This document shows positions 21,815-32,105 of a DNA stretch of 64,000 nucleotides, piece after piece. A model generated the notes under the pieces. That model made no database searches and was not told the origin of the DNA. It saw only the letters and a list, made by a program, of their open reading frames with translations. The translations under genes and the position numbers were made by a program. Source of the stretch: Adenophora triphylla var. japonica (lineage: Eukaryota; Streptophyta; Magnoliopsida; Asterales; Campanulaceae). Location of the stretch: contig JAFEMH010005410.1 of assembly GCA_022495995.1 (NCBI GenBank), positions 62,001-126,000 on the forward strand, read 5' to 3'. Positions within the stretch are counted from its first letter, which is position 1. Each line of letters starts with the position of its first letter.

Positions 21815-23555
21815 CGTAAGTGCTCCAATTTGAGCTTGTTAGAATTTTCGTTAGAAAATTAACGAAAGTTATAACATTTCTAACAATTCCTAACTATCCT
21901 AACATTTCTAACAAAGTGAGGGTAAAATGGGCATTGTTATTTAAGGTTAAACCTTAAAAAGAATCTCAAAAAGAAAAAACAAAAGAAGAAAACCAAATAT
22001 AGCAATGCTGGAAACATAAACTGGCTGCCTAATTTGAATTTCAAAAAGAAATATTCTTCTTGTCCAAAGCTGAAGCTGCATTTAATGAACAGTGCACGCT
22101 GCCTGGACCTGTCCGCGCGGATGAGATTGCTATTTTCAGAGGGCTATAAATTGAGCCCTCCAGTCACAAAAATAGGGAGGAAGAACACAATTGCACCGAA
22201 CCTCTGGCGAAATATAGAGAGAAAACAGTGAGAATTCTTCAAGAATTGTCACCATTTTCTCTCCAATCTTTCCCAACTCACACTCATCCACTCACTCTCA
22301 TATTCAAGCCCTAAACACTCATATACTCAAGCCAAACACTCAAGAACACAAGGAAGATTGGTAAACCCTCCTCTTCCTAACCCTAAATCTCATCCATGCA
22401 TGCATCTTCAAACTACAAAATGTAGTTCTTTCATCTTCTTTCTTTAGATCTAAGAAGATCACCATGGAAGACCATCTCCATGGATGATCTTCTACAAAGA
22501 TCAACATTATTTTCAAAGCTTTTCTTGCTTACTTGCAAAAATGCACTTTCAAAACCCTAAAAAACCATTTTCAAGCACTAAATCTTGATTTCAAAGGATA
22601 AAATTCCCCTTCCCAAGCAAATGAAATGCTTAGTCCTAATGTACCCTAAGGATGGTTTGGTATAGTTAATTCACCACTAAAATGTCTAGTGATCACTAAC
22701 CAAAACCTAGGGAAATGGGGACAAGCATGGATGCAAAACCCCCTTTAAAATCATATTTTCTTTCTTGAGAAGTTGCTGTCCAGTAGCAATTTTCTCAGAC
22801 CTCAGTCCATGGTCTTAATTTTTGGACACAGATGAACTTGGAATTTGGTGTTGACTACAAAATACTTTTTGTAGCCAACATCCAGAGCTTTCCAGACATA
22901 TTTTTACCTTATTTTTTGGGTGAGTAAAACTCCTCTTTTCAAATTTTCTTTCAGAGGCTAGTTCATCAGCTTCTGGGAATCCAGATCTCATATCTGAGGT
23001 TTCCAGAAGGTTTTGACCCCTCAAATCTTCTCCAAAATGGAAAATTCCTTCCCACAAACTTTATTTAAGGTGTCTAGAACAACTTTCATTCTCTGAGTTT
23101 ATCCAGATTATGAAGTTTTAAGACCCTTGAATCCCTTTCAAAATCAAAGGTCCACTGCCTTTTTCATTCTGGCAGAAATGGCTCTCAACTTCAAAAGGTC
23201 TTTTGAGTACCAAATCTCAATCCAAAAATCTTCCAAAAAATCATGGGATCAGTTTAAAGTCTTAAAAAGATATCCCCATTTTTACTTTTCTGAGTTTCAA
23301 CTTATTTTGGCCAAAACACACACACACACACACACACAAATGATTTTCAGCTTGGAAGACTCGTTTTTACGAGGCGCGTCGGGTGCACACTAACGTCCTT
23401 CCCGACGCGTAACATGACCTCCGAACCTAAATCTCTGATCTCGGGCTTTTTTCAAAGTTTTGGCTTTCAAAATTAAAATGGCGTGGCGACTCCGTTTTTT
23501 TTCCGGTTTTATTTGGTTTTTCAAAGAAACGCAAAAACCGAATTTTTCCCGCGAA
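21815..23555 (+). mobile_element. 3' LTR of copy B
   Basis: LTR of about 1.74 kb. It begins CGTAAGTGCTCCAATTTGAG, equivalent to TGTAAGTACCCC in element C, with T changed to C at the first base. The promoter has palindrome TCCGCGCGGA at 22112-22121 and TATAAA at 22145-22150, 24 bp apart. U5 holds a (CA)n run near 23316-23337, the hairpin at 23358-23376 and TGGCGACTC at 23484. The right end is uncertain: either before TGGCGAC at 23556, which resembles a PBS start, or at CATCACA near 23571. Confidence 0.8.
22112..22121. promoter_or_regulatory. palindrome TCCGCGCGGA upstream of LTR TATA
   Basis: Located 24 bp upstream of TATAAA (22145-22150). In the element C LTRs the nearest palindrome is 20-21 bp upstream of the TATA box. 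Confidence 0.65.
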
Positions 23556-23571
23556 TGGCGACATCATCACA

Positions 23572-23814
23572 ATAACTTAGTTACCGACGGACGGGTCCGT
23601 CTGTATTACCGGTGGACATAGTCCGCCGGTAATACCGTCGGTAATACCGACGGAAATTAAAAATTACCGACGGACAAAACGAAATTTTAAAAAATTAAAT
23701 TCCCGGTAAAATAAAATAAATTTCCGTCGGTAAATGAAAAGTTTCCGTCTGTATTACCGACGGACTTCGTCCGTCGGTAAAAGTCCGTCGGTAATGCCCC
23801 TGTTTCTAGTAGTG
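23572..23814. mobile_element. CACTA (DTC) non-autonomous remnant
   Basis: The right end read on the minus strand is CACTACTAGAAACAGGGG, a classic plant CACTA terminus, followed inward by repeats of TTACCGACGGAC in both orientations. The left terminus is not recognisable (CACAATAACTTAG instead), so the element is probably truncated on the left, exactly where it meets the LTR. The outer 3-bp target duplication cannot be confirmed. Confidence 0.75.
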
Positions 23815-24834
23815 GAAAGAAAATTAAAAGACTAAAAATCACAGATGCAAAGACTAGAACACTGGTGGTCTGGTACACACACGTTAACAAGCAACTTCTA
23901 TAGACTCCTCCAACCGTTGGGACACAAACAATTTATATAAGTGTAATACTATATTTATTATATGTACTAAAAATGTAAAAAAAAGTTTTTTTGTTTTTTT
24001 TTGGTGGTGCAATTGCACCATCAGGCACTATACTAAATCCGCCCATGACCACCCCTCACCTCCCTCCCCCCACCCCCACCCACATCCATCCCGTCAAAAA
24101 AAATATTTTTTCTCATACTAAAATTACTTTTTAACAATTTTCCTGCCACCCTTCCATTAGCTCCCCCCACCCCACACCACCCCCCGGTCAATTTATTTTT
24201 GCTCATATTAATTTTTTATCAACTCTCATGCCGCCCCTCCAATCCATTCTTCACACACCCACACCCCCATCAATTTTTTTATCATATTTTTTTTATCAAC
24301 TCTCTTGCAGCTCCTCCAAAACCCCACCCTACCCACCTCACCCCGATTTTTTTTCTCATATTAATTTTATTATCAATTCTTTTGCCGTCCCTCCAACCCC
24401 CACCCTACCCACCCACCCTCACTCGTTAAAAAAAATAATTTTACTCATATTAATTTTATTTTTTGGCAACTCCCCTGCCGTCTCTCCACCCCAAACCACC
24501 CACTACCCTAACCTACCCTTAACCTCACCCACCCCATATTTTTTTTAACTCATATTAAAAATATTTTTTAACAACTTTCTTGAGCGCCCCTCCTACGTCC
24601 CTCACCCTCCCGTCATTTTTTTAGTTATTGTTTTGGACAAATTTCAACAAGTAAATTTATCTAATCAAGGATGTTTGGGCACAAATAAAATATAATTTTC
24701 AAAGCAAGATGAACGCAAGGATGTAACGAGGAAACCCTTAGAACAATCGTTCGAGGGAAAAATCTCGGGAGGCCTTTGGAAAGCCTGTCTAAATCAAAGA
24801 AATATTATTGAGTATTTAGGTTTTTTAGTACAAG
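23815..24834. repeat. AT-rich DNA with degenerate C-rich tandem repeats
   Basis: From about 24040 to 24625 there are roughly six degenerate units of 85-95 bp, each with an AT-rich part (CTCATATTAATTTTATT) and a C-rich part (CCCCACCCTACCCACC). The plus strand is almost free of G there. 24640-24834 shows no recognisable gene or element. Confidence 0.7.
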
Positions 24835-26797
24835 TGAAACTACCCAAATCGCGCGCGGAAAAGCGCGGCGAGCGGTCCTTTCGCGAGCTTGGGACCTCGC
24901 TTCGGGAGAGAGAGAGGAGTCGCCACGAGATTTTGTATTTTGAGCCCAAACGTTGAGAATGGCTGTGAAAATGTGACGTTTTGTATTATGAGCCCAAACT
25001 ATAGGAATGGCTTTAAAAATGTGACGTTTTGTATTATGAGCCCAAACTTTAGAAATGGCTTTGAAAATGTGACGTTTTGTATTATGAGCACAAACTTTAG
25101 AAATGACTTTTAAGACCAGAGATCGTTAGGTTCGGAGGTCACGTTACGTTTCGGGAAGAGTATGATGAGATCACCCGAAACGCCTCGTATGACGAGTCTT
25201 TCTACCTTTCTCGAAATTGTGTGCGTGTGTGTGCGTGTTGCATTTTTTAAAAGGGGGGCTTGAATGACAAGCTTAATCTTGGTTTGAATGTCAAACGTTG
25301 ATTTATGATAAAGCGAGCGTTTGGATGACAAACGTCGGTTTTGAGGATTTTGAGGAAGAGGGTGTGAGGGACGGGTTTAAATCTTTAGTTTGAGTGTCAA
25401 ACGTTGATTTTGAGGAAAAGAGCGTTTGAATGCCAAACATCACTTTTGCGCATTTTGAAAAAGAGTCCGAATGACGAAATTCGGTTTTAAACCGGACATT
25501 ACATTGTTACCAATTTTATGAAAAAAGACGTTAAATGACATGCGATCGACAAGTCGTTTTGCGACTCAGACTTTGATAAATAAATACTATCACAAGCCAA
25601 ACGGCTCGGACTTTTAAATAAAAGTATTTAAAGTACGGTATCAACGGAATCAAACGATCCGGACAGTAAATGTGCGATCGACGAGCCAAACGACTCGGAG
25701 TTGTAAAGGTACATAATTTAAATGACGATATCGACGGATCAAACAATCCGGACTTTGTAAATGACTATCACGAACCAAACGGTTCGGACTGTAAAGATGC
25801 GAATCGACGGATCAAACGATCCGGACTGTAAATAACGTAAACGTAAAAAAATGGGACCGGAATGCCGTTTTAACCCGAAATTACTTCTCTTACGGGAGAG
25901 AAGATGATTTTGGGGTAAAACGTATCGAACCCCGTAGAAGGTGTTACGTCTACACTTCAAGAACTTTGATCGGAATGATTATGACGTCTGACGCGTAAAT
26001 CGAGGTGAAACGAGCTTTTAGAGAGAGAGAGTTTTACCTATGGCTAGGGTTGACTCTTTGACTCGGTTGACGTATACGGGATACAGTTTGGTATTTGAAA
26101 GGGTGTTTTGAGTTTATTTGGTTCGTGTTTGGCGAAAAACGAGATTTTCACGCAAATCGAGACAAAATAGGGCTCGAGAGGGGGTAGGACAGGTTTATGC
26201 CGTGGAGTTTGTGAAGAGTGTTTATATTTTTTCCTCTTTTTGAAATGTTTTGACAGCCCTTGTATTTATAGGGTGAAATTGCAAAACAGTCCGGACGGAC
26301 TTTCCTTCAATTTCAGGAGGTCCTTTGGTATTTTGGAAAGTTGGAGGACTTGTTGGAAATTCTGGCTTTTCAAGCAAAACAGTCCGGCCGGACAGTCATT
26401 CAAAATAAAGGGTATTTTGATCTTTTCACCCTCGAATTTGATTGATGTCGATTTGTGGGCTTTGGCATGGGTGCCACATGCCCCTGTGACTCACCTAGGC
26501 TAGGGTTTTTGTCTCGTTATTCCCAATTTTGTCCCTTTTTAAAATAATTATCCGAAAAATGTCCGAAACGCCCTCGAAAAGTCCCTAAAAGTGCGTTTTT
26601 CGGGGAAAGCTGTACTCTTACGTGTGATAACGTGTGTTGAGTATGCTTTGACATCGGAATGCACGGAGCAGTCCCGAGATGTCTCGTTGGCTAGAGAACG
26701 GGTAGCTTAACGGGTTCCGATTAACCTGGAAAGGGCCAGTTAATGGATTTCGGTTAACTTTTAACGGATTTTGACGATCCGAATTTTGATACTTACA
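24835..26797 (-). mobile_element. LTR of a third Tat/Ogre-like element (D), minus strand
   Basis: On the minus strand it begins TGTAAGTATCAAAATTCGG (26797 leftward) and ends GGGTAGTTTCA (24835). Both termini match the element C LTR. The TATA box on the minus strand is at 26261-26270, with palindromic sites upstream at 26288-26301 and 26381-26394. The U5 hairpin is at 25181-25198 and the GAGTCGCCACG block at 24917-24927. A degenerate tandem repeat around TGTGACGTTTTGTATTATGA lies at 24950-25100. The PPT and a short 3' internal remnant follow on the right, so this is a 3' LTR. Confidence 0.8.
26288..26394. promoter_or_regulatory. two palindromic sites in the D LTR
   Basis: AGTCCGGACGGACT (26288-26301, imperfect only at the central two bases) and GTCCGGCCGGAC (26382-26393, perfect), both preceded by GCAAAACA. 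The first is about 18 bp upstream of the TATA box on the minus strand. Confidence 0.6.
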
Positions 26798-27190
26798 GTA
26801 GCCCCTCGGCGACGTCACTTTCGAAGGAAGTGGGGTCGTCGAAAAAGATAAGGATCCAAATCGGGGGATGTCTTACTTGAAGAGACCTACGAGGTCAGCT
26901 GGCTGGACCCTTAGCAGAAGGATTCCTACGTATCCCGAGCGGGAATCAAGACGATCATAGTTCATAGGTCCAAGGGCTGCTCGTGGGGGCCTTGACCTAA
27001 GTGAGACTATTCGAAGGCGTCTTAACCTAAGTGAGACTGTTGGGAGGCGAAGACCGTTGGGAGGCGTCTAAACCTAAGTGAGACTGTTGGGAGGCCCTGC
27101 TCCTAGTCCTGGATCGCTCTGTTCGACCGTGAACGGTGAATCAATTCGGCTTTCTTTCAGCACTTTCCTCTTTCGCAGAAGGGTTAAATT
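26798..27190 (-). mobile_element. PPT and 3' untranslated remnant of element D
   Basis: Adjacent to the LTR on the minus strand is the PPT-like GCCGAGGGGCTAC. The conserved 3' motif is at 26920-26963. Short repeats of CCTAAGTGAGACTGTTGGGA lie at 26995-27095. Similarity to the Tat family ends near 27190; the rest of the element is missing. Confidence 0.65.
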
Positions 27191-27464
27191 AACCGATAAT
27201 GTAAAAAAAGAAAGATTAGGGTTTGCCTTTTTGTTTCTTTACTCTGAATTTTGCTTATTTAGGAATTTTTTTCCTTGTATTTTTTGTCTAATTGTTTATT
27301 TATCATGTTCTGATGCAGGATCATGAATTAAGTTTGATTGTTCTACTTACTACCCAATTTCATCATCCGTCACAAGACTTCATCTTACGAGAATTCAGGT
27401 GTTGATATTCTTTTTGTATTACCATTGTGTTTAATTTTATTTGATAATGTTTCAAAAAAAAACA

Positions 27465-28110
27465 GCCATCTGATTGTGAGAAAAGAAAACAAAAATAAAA
27501 GTTGTTGAGCAATTTATTGCTTCACAAAAGGGAGCTATTGATAAATTTGTCTTTAAAAGAGACTCGGGTCATAAAAATTCTAATGGATCGGGTATTAGTA
27601 ACATTGAACAACTTGAAATTTTAGATGAAGAAAATAATTCTAATGAATTGGGTGTGGGTAATGATCTTGAGCAACATAATGAAAATCTAGGCGAAGACAA
27701 TCATATTCACGAGGACGTGGCTAATTTAAATGAGTGTGGTATACCCCATGTATCAAACCTAGAAAATGCAGAAATTGATGATTCTCAAAACCTTACATTA
27801 GATAATTTTTTATTCGAGAAATTGAGATAATATTGACAATAAGGCGAGAGATAATTTAGTTGAAAAAGGTCTCATACGAGTTTTGCATAAAGAGTATCCA
27901 TTGAATAATAATTCAAGACATTTTTTCGACTCTTATTATTCTAGAAATTTGAGTAATGGAGAGATTTGTGATAGAAAATGGTCGATTTACTCTAAATATG
28001 TAGATAGAGTGTATTGTTTTTGTTGTAAGTTGTTTAAGTCTACTAATAAACCAAATGCATTAACAAATGAGGAATTTCAAAATATATAACATTTGAGTAG
28101 CGTAAAAATG
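27465..28110 (+). pseudogene. hAT-type transposase N-terminal fragment (TTF zinc finger)
   Basis: Fragment of a plant hAT-derived TTF-type zinc finger protein. From about 27505 one frame reads VVEQFIASQKGAIDKFVFK and continues with acidic/Asn-rich sequence to LDNFLFEKLR and a stop at 27828. A second frame from about 27833 reads NIDNKARDNLVEKGLIR, then YYSRNLSNGEICDRKWSIYS and YCFCCKLFKSTNKPNALTN, the TTF zinc finger with Cys residues at the end. A stop follows at 28087 and the catalytic and dimerisation domains are missing. One frame change and at least two stops show it is dead. The family assignment is from the motif order. Confidence 0.75.
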
Positions 28111-29020
28111 CCAAATTAATTAGGGGTCGTTTTATCCGATTTCGTTCGAAACCCACAAAAATCTAGAAATGGCCTGTGTGGAACCAAACAAATATCAATC
28201 ATCCACATTATTTTTGTAGGGATTATCACTTAATCATCTCCGTAATTCACGCATTCTTCATATAATTATACAAAGATCTTCACTCACGACATCCCTATCC
28301 AATAATTGGTTTACTACGTTCACACGTAGATAAAGAAAATAGAGTAGAAAAATAAAGGGTTACAATACCAATTTCTATTTTATTTTGTCCTATTTAATTT
28401 AATATTATTTAAAATAATATTTATATATTTATAATATTAATTAAATTACTATTTTTATCATTTATTTTTTTTCATACTTTATTTTTTTATTCACAATAGC
28501 TTTTTTAACAAATTTGTTTCTTTATATATATAAAAAAATTAATATCAAATAAATGCCAAAATTTTATAAAAAACTAATTTTTTGTAACATTTTAAAAAAA
28601 AATAATTTTAAAGCACTAAGTCTAACTATTTAAAGTGATGAACAATTTTGAAAATTAATTTTTTTATAATAATTTAAAAAAAAATAATTTTTTACAAGAG
28701 TTACTCCAAATAAATTAGAACGAAGAGACTAAATTAACGCGAAGCCAAATGGCATTATAGCAATTCGACATGATGTGAAATGTTGATGTGCACCTCACCT
28801 ATAGACGGGCTACTACTACTACTACACGTCTACCCCCATGTGACCTTGAAACGGATTTAAGGACAGTTCGGAGTTGACAAATTTTTGAGGTTTTTTTTTT
28901 CAATACATTACAAAAAAACAAAAAACTTGTTTTTGTATCCGATCTAAACCGGAGATGAATCGAATTAAGTTGTGTGGGTGACATTTTGTATATAACTTGC
29001 ATTTTTTTTAAAATATGTGA
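28111..29020. other. AT-rich stretch without recognisable genes
   Basis: Non-coding, very AT-rich between 28360 and 28730, with no reading frame above background and no clear terminal repeats. It may include decayed MITE sequence. Confidence 0.6.
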
Positions 29021-29022
29021 TA

Positions 29023-29356
29023 CTTCCTCCGTTCCACCTCAATTGGTCCATTGAGGTGGGACACGGTTTTTAAGAAAAATTATTAAAGTGGATAGAAATT
29101 AGAGGAGAGAGAATGTAAAAGTTAAATGTGTGGTAAAAAATAGGAGAGAAAATGTAAAAGTTAAAAATATTTAATAGGAGAGAGAATGAGTGGGAGGAAT
29201 ATTAAGTTAAAGTGGGTATAATGAATGGTTTTTTTGTAAATATATGGAGATAATAAGGGTATAAATATATGAAAAACTTTCCATTTAAGGAATGGATCAA
29301 TTGAGGTGGGACGTCCCAAAAAGAAAAATGGATCAATTGAGGTGGGACGGAGGTAG
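29023..29356. mobile_element. Stowaway-like MITE
   Basis: 334 bp with terminal inverted repeats CTTCCTCCGTTCCACCTC and (reverse) CTACCTCCGTCCCACCTC, flanked by TA at 29021-29022 and 29357-29358. An inner copy of the TIR segment is repeated at 29293-29311. TIR start and TA duplication fit the Stowaway (Tc1/Mariner) type. Confidence 0.85.
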
Positions 29357-29436
29357 TAATATTTTTGCAAATAATGGAAATTTTGTGTGCACGTCAAATG
29401 TGAATTATAAGGAGTGCCAGGTGGCATTATTGCATA

Positions 29437-30504
29437 CTCCCTCCGTCTCATGTGAATGTAAACCATTGTGGTGGGCACAATAACTAGGGATGTAAGTGGT
29501 TCGGTTTAAACCACGGTTTGAGACCGAACCGAACCAAACCATGCGGTTTGGTTTGGTTTTCAAGTATGAATGGTTCGGTTCGGTCTCAAATATTTACAAA
29601 CCACATGGTTCGGCTTGGTTTGTGGTCTGACCCTCCAAAATCAAACTAAACTGAACCAAACCAAACCAAACCGCGGTTTGAGACCGCGAGACCGAACCAC
29701 CAAATCGAACCGCGAGATCAAACCGCCAAACCGAACCACATTACATAAATTAATCATAACCCTTATTTTGTATCTTATTTAATATTTTTGTATCTTTATT
29801 AAAATTTACATAAACTAATCATAATCCCCGTTTTGTATTTCATTTAATATTAATTTCATCATTTGTTATTTTCATTACGACACATAAATAACCAAGTTCT
29901 CTCCACGATCGCCATTGTAAAATGTTTTTCTTCCTTCGACCTCTCTCTTTCTCTAGTCTCTTAATCACTCGCATTTTTCGCTCTTCCTCCATGATCACAA
30001 AAAATTTAAACTATATGAAAATGAGTTGAGGTCTGAATCGTGGTTTGAACCGTAGTTTAAATAATGGTCTGAACCATGGTCTGGACCACGGTCTGAACTG
30101 CATAATTGAACCACGGTTTGAACCAAACCGAACCAAACCATAGCGGTTTGGTTTGGTTCGGTTTAAATTTTTTCATGGTTCGATTCGGTTTGAAATTTTT
30201 CTAAACCGATGATTAGTGGTTTGGTCTGTAAATTCCCCCAAACCGAACCATTTACACCCCTAACAATAACTAAGAAATATTATTAAGATAATGAAAATGT
30301 GTGGTAGAAAATGAAGAGAGAGAATGAGTGAAGTTAATAGTAGGTTGGTTGAATAAATTGTAGGGTGAAAAATGAAGAGAAAGAATGAGTGGGTGGGGTA
30401 GGATGAATAGAAAATAATAAATTTGTTTCCATTTTGGACAGTTTGCATTTACGTGAGACAAACCAAAATAGAAATAAGTTTGCATTCACGTGAGACAGAG
30501 AGAG
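29437..30504. mobile_element. Stowaway-like MITE interrupted by a hAT MITE
   Basis: The left end CTCCCTCCGTCTCATGTGAA and right end (reverse) CTCTCTCTGTCTCACGTGAA are flanked by TA at 29435-29436 and 30505-30506. Removing the 778-bp hAT insertion and one TSD copy leaves about 282 bp, a normal MITE size. The inner TIR part is partly duplicated at the right (GTTTGCATT near 30427 and 30478). Confidence 0.8.
29485..30262. mobile_element. hAT non-autonomous element nested in the Stowaway MITE
   Basis: 778 bp with ends TAGGGATGTAAGTGGTTCGG and (reverse) TAGGGGTGTAAATGGTTCGG, flanked by an exact 8-bp duplication ACAATAAC (29477-29484 and 30263-30270). Subterminal regions are full of GGTTCGGTTT/AAACCGAACC motifs in both directions. 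It has no coding capacity. Confidence 0.9.
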
Positions 30505-30506
30505 TA

Positions 30507-31070
30507 TGTATATAGTCGGTGTTAATTACAAGGACGGTCAGTGTCAATTGCAAGAACGGTAAATGTATGCATCTGTCATTTAAAAACACTACACCGGTAT
30601 TAAATCAGTATAATCAATGTTAGTTATAAAGATTGTCAGTGTACGTACCTTACACTCAAAAACACTAGCAATGATTATACCTGTGCAATGTCGCCGTTCC
30701 GTTCAAGCACGACTCAAAAACCCGTTCTTTCACTGAATCGCAAAAATGCGTTTTTCAAAATACCAATTCTTCGAAATTTCTTATACATTAGTTGATTGAT
30801 TTGTTGCAGCTCTGATGTGTGCTGTTAATTGCATATTACATCTTTTAAATTTTATTACATCTTTTAAATTTTACCCCCTCCGTTTCTTTTGAAAAGATAC
30901 AAATTTTCTTTTTTGACGTCCCATTTAAAAAGGCACAACTCAAAAATAGAAAGTTTTTTATTATTTTTTTATTTTTGAGACTCATTTGTCATACTCTCAC
31001 AATAAATATCCACTAACTATTCTCTACCACACTTTCTCTTTCCTATATCACCTTTTGTTGGAACTTGTGT
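30507..31070. other. unassigned AT-rich sequence
   Basis: No gene seen. CCCCCTCCGTTTCTTTTG at about 30876-30895 looks like the left end of a Stowaway-type MITE; a possible partner end is near 33950-33980 (GACGGGACGAAAAGAGTA), which would place the TRIM-like element inside it. This is tentative. Confidence 0.35.
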
Positions 31071-31075
31071 GATAA

Positions 31076-31555
31076 TGATGTAGGAGAAACTGAGGAAGGA
31101 ATCTGCACCAAGGAAGGATATTTGACGAAGTCAAATATATTAATTATTTTTGTATTTTAATTAATATCTTAGGATTTAATTTGTTTTAGTTTATATTTTA
31201 TTTCTTATTTTCGTCATTAAATTTAATAGGTTGATTAGAGATAATTTTAGAGTAGATTTTGAGGAGATTTACTAGTTTTTGAGTCCTATTTAGTTACCAT
31301 ATAGGTTAGGAGTAATTTTAGAAGGTTTAGGATTGTTTTTCAAGTTTTATGGGCACTATAAAATAGGCCTAGTGGTGTAATCCGAAAATTAGCTTTTGAT
31401 AATATAATTTTGAAGAGTTTTCTCTCTTTATTTTCTGGTGGATTCCAGTTAATTTCTGGTGGATTCCAGTTCATTGTGTTTGAGGATTCTTCGCTTGAAG
31501 AGTTCTTGTGATTAGTGCGCTAATCACGAAACTTATCGGCTTCCGTGCTGCGTCA
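31076..31555 (+). repeat. 5' LTR of the TRIM-like element
   Basis: Starts TGATGTAGGAG and ends GCTGCGTCA. It contains CACTATAAAATAGGCC (TATA box near 31354). Confidence 0.9.
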
Positions 31556-31556
31556 G

Positions 31557-31572
31557 TTGGTATCAGAGCAGG
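31557..31572 (+). other. primer binding site (initiator Met-tRNA)
   Basis: TTGGTATCAGAGCAGG, one base after the LTR. TGGTATCAGAGC is complementary to the 3' end of plant initiator tRNA-Met, the usual primer of plant LTR retrotransposons. Confidence 0.9.
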
Positions 31573-31601
31573 CTTAACCTGTCTTTCATCACTGATTCGT
31601 T

Positions 31602-32105
31602 ATGGGGGATCAAGCAACAAATGGTGGAGAAGAAAAATCACTTCTTGAGAAGATCGATATGCGTCTGAAGCGTGATCGTTGTCAGGTAAGAAATTTTTCT
31701 AGAAAGTTTTATAAACTTGATAAGGAGGCCGAAGATAAGAATGACTTGATGCTTTATTTTGAATCTGAGATTCAAAGCGGCCGACTTCAAGCAAGTCATC
31801 AGTTTTGGGTGGATAGGTATCGCGACGAAAGGGATGGTGTTTGGGCAGAAGCCGAACGATGTGGTGTCCAAATCGATCTTTATACGGAGAGAATTCAGCG
31901 CTTGGAGGCACAAAGGGAGGCTGAATTGAAGCGTCTTGAGGACGAAAACAACCTTGTTGTTGACAAAATTACTGCCCAAGTAGTTCCTATTAACGACAAG
32001 ACTATTGCTGATGTCAATGACGAAGCCGTTGAAAAAAGAATTTGTTGGTGCAAACATGAGATGTTTTCAGCCTTGGTTGAAGCGACGAGAAGATGTTATG
32101 GGTGA
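31602..32105 (+). CDS. 167-residue coiled-coil-like protein of the TRIM-like element, unknown
   Basis: The only sizeable reading frame of the element, starting at the first ATG after the PBS (MGDQATNGGEEKSLLEKI). It is rich in Glu, Lys, Arg and Asp, and a likely coiled coil lies around residues 95-125 (RIQRLEAQREAELKRLEDEN). A CWCKH cluster lies near residue 147. There is no zinc knuckle, protease or RT motif. Its position corresponds to gag, so it could be a diverged or reduced gag N-terminus, but I cannot show this. Further short readable remnants follow (32150-32570), ending with SSSFEEWVTD just before the 3' LTR. The frame is intact, which fits the youth of the element. I do not recognise the protein. 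Confidence 0.55.
   Translation: MGDQATNGGEEKSLLEKIDMRLKRDRCQVRNFSRKFYKLDKEAEDKNDLMLYFESEIQSGRLQASHQFWVDRYRDERDGVWAEAERCGVQIDLYTERIQRLEAQREAELKRLEDENNLVVDKITAQVVPINDKTIADVNDEAVEKRICWCKHEMFSALVEATRRCYG

Larger units (their letters stand above)
6747..23555 (+). mobile_element. Tat/Ogre-like Ty3/gypsy element, copy B, RT-less
   Basis: Order: truncated 5' LTR (6747-7600), gag (7760-9945), linker, protease, pre-RT linker, RT/RNase H deletion near 13235, half integrase (to 13985), A-rich spacer, antisense DUF7745-like gene, antisense PMD gene, minisatellites, PPT (21800-21814) and 3' LTR (21815-23555). It carries gag but no RT, so it could only move with enzymes from elsewhere. Similarity to the 6747-7600 LTR piece is high, suggesting a young element. 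A TSD cannot be identified because the 5' LTR start is missing and a CACTA remnant abuts the right end. Confidence 0.85.

Noticed and set aside
24889..25113. 74-codon frame with TFCIMSPNFRNGF repeats
   Set aside because: Created by a degenerate tandem repeat in U5 of the D LTR.
26288..26394. 93-bp spacing of the D palindromes as three times 31 bp
   Set aside because: A single pair in one LTR, and 93 bp is not a whole number of helical turns; likely coincidence.
24835..27190. D as a solo LTR
   Set aside because: A PPT and the conserved 3' motif follow on the right, so it is the 3' end of a truncated element rather than a solo LTR; no matching TSD is seen.
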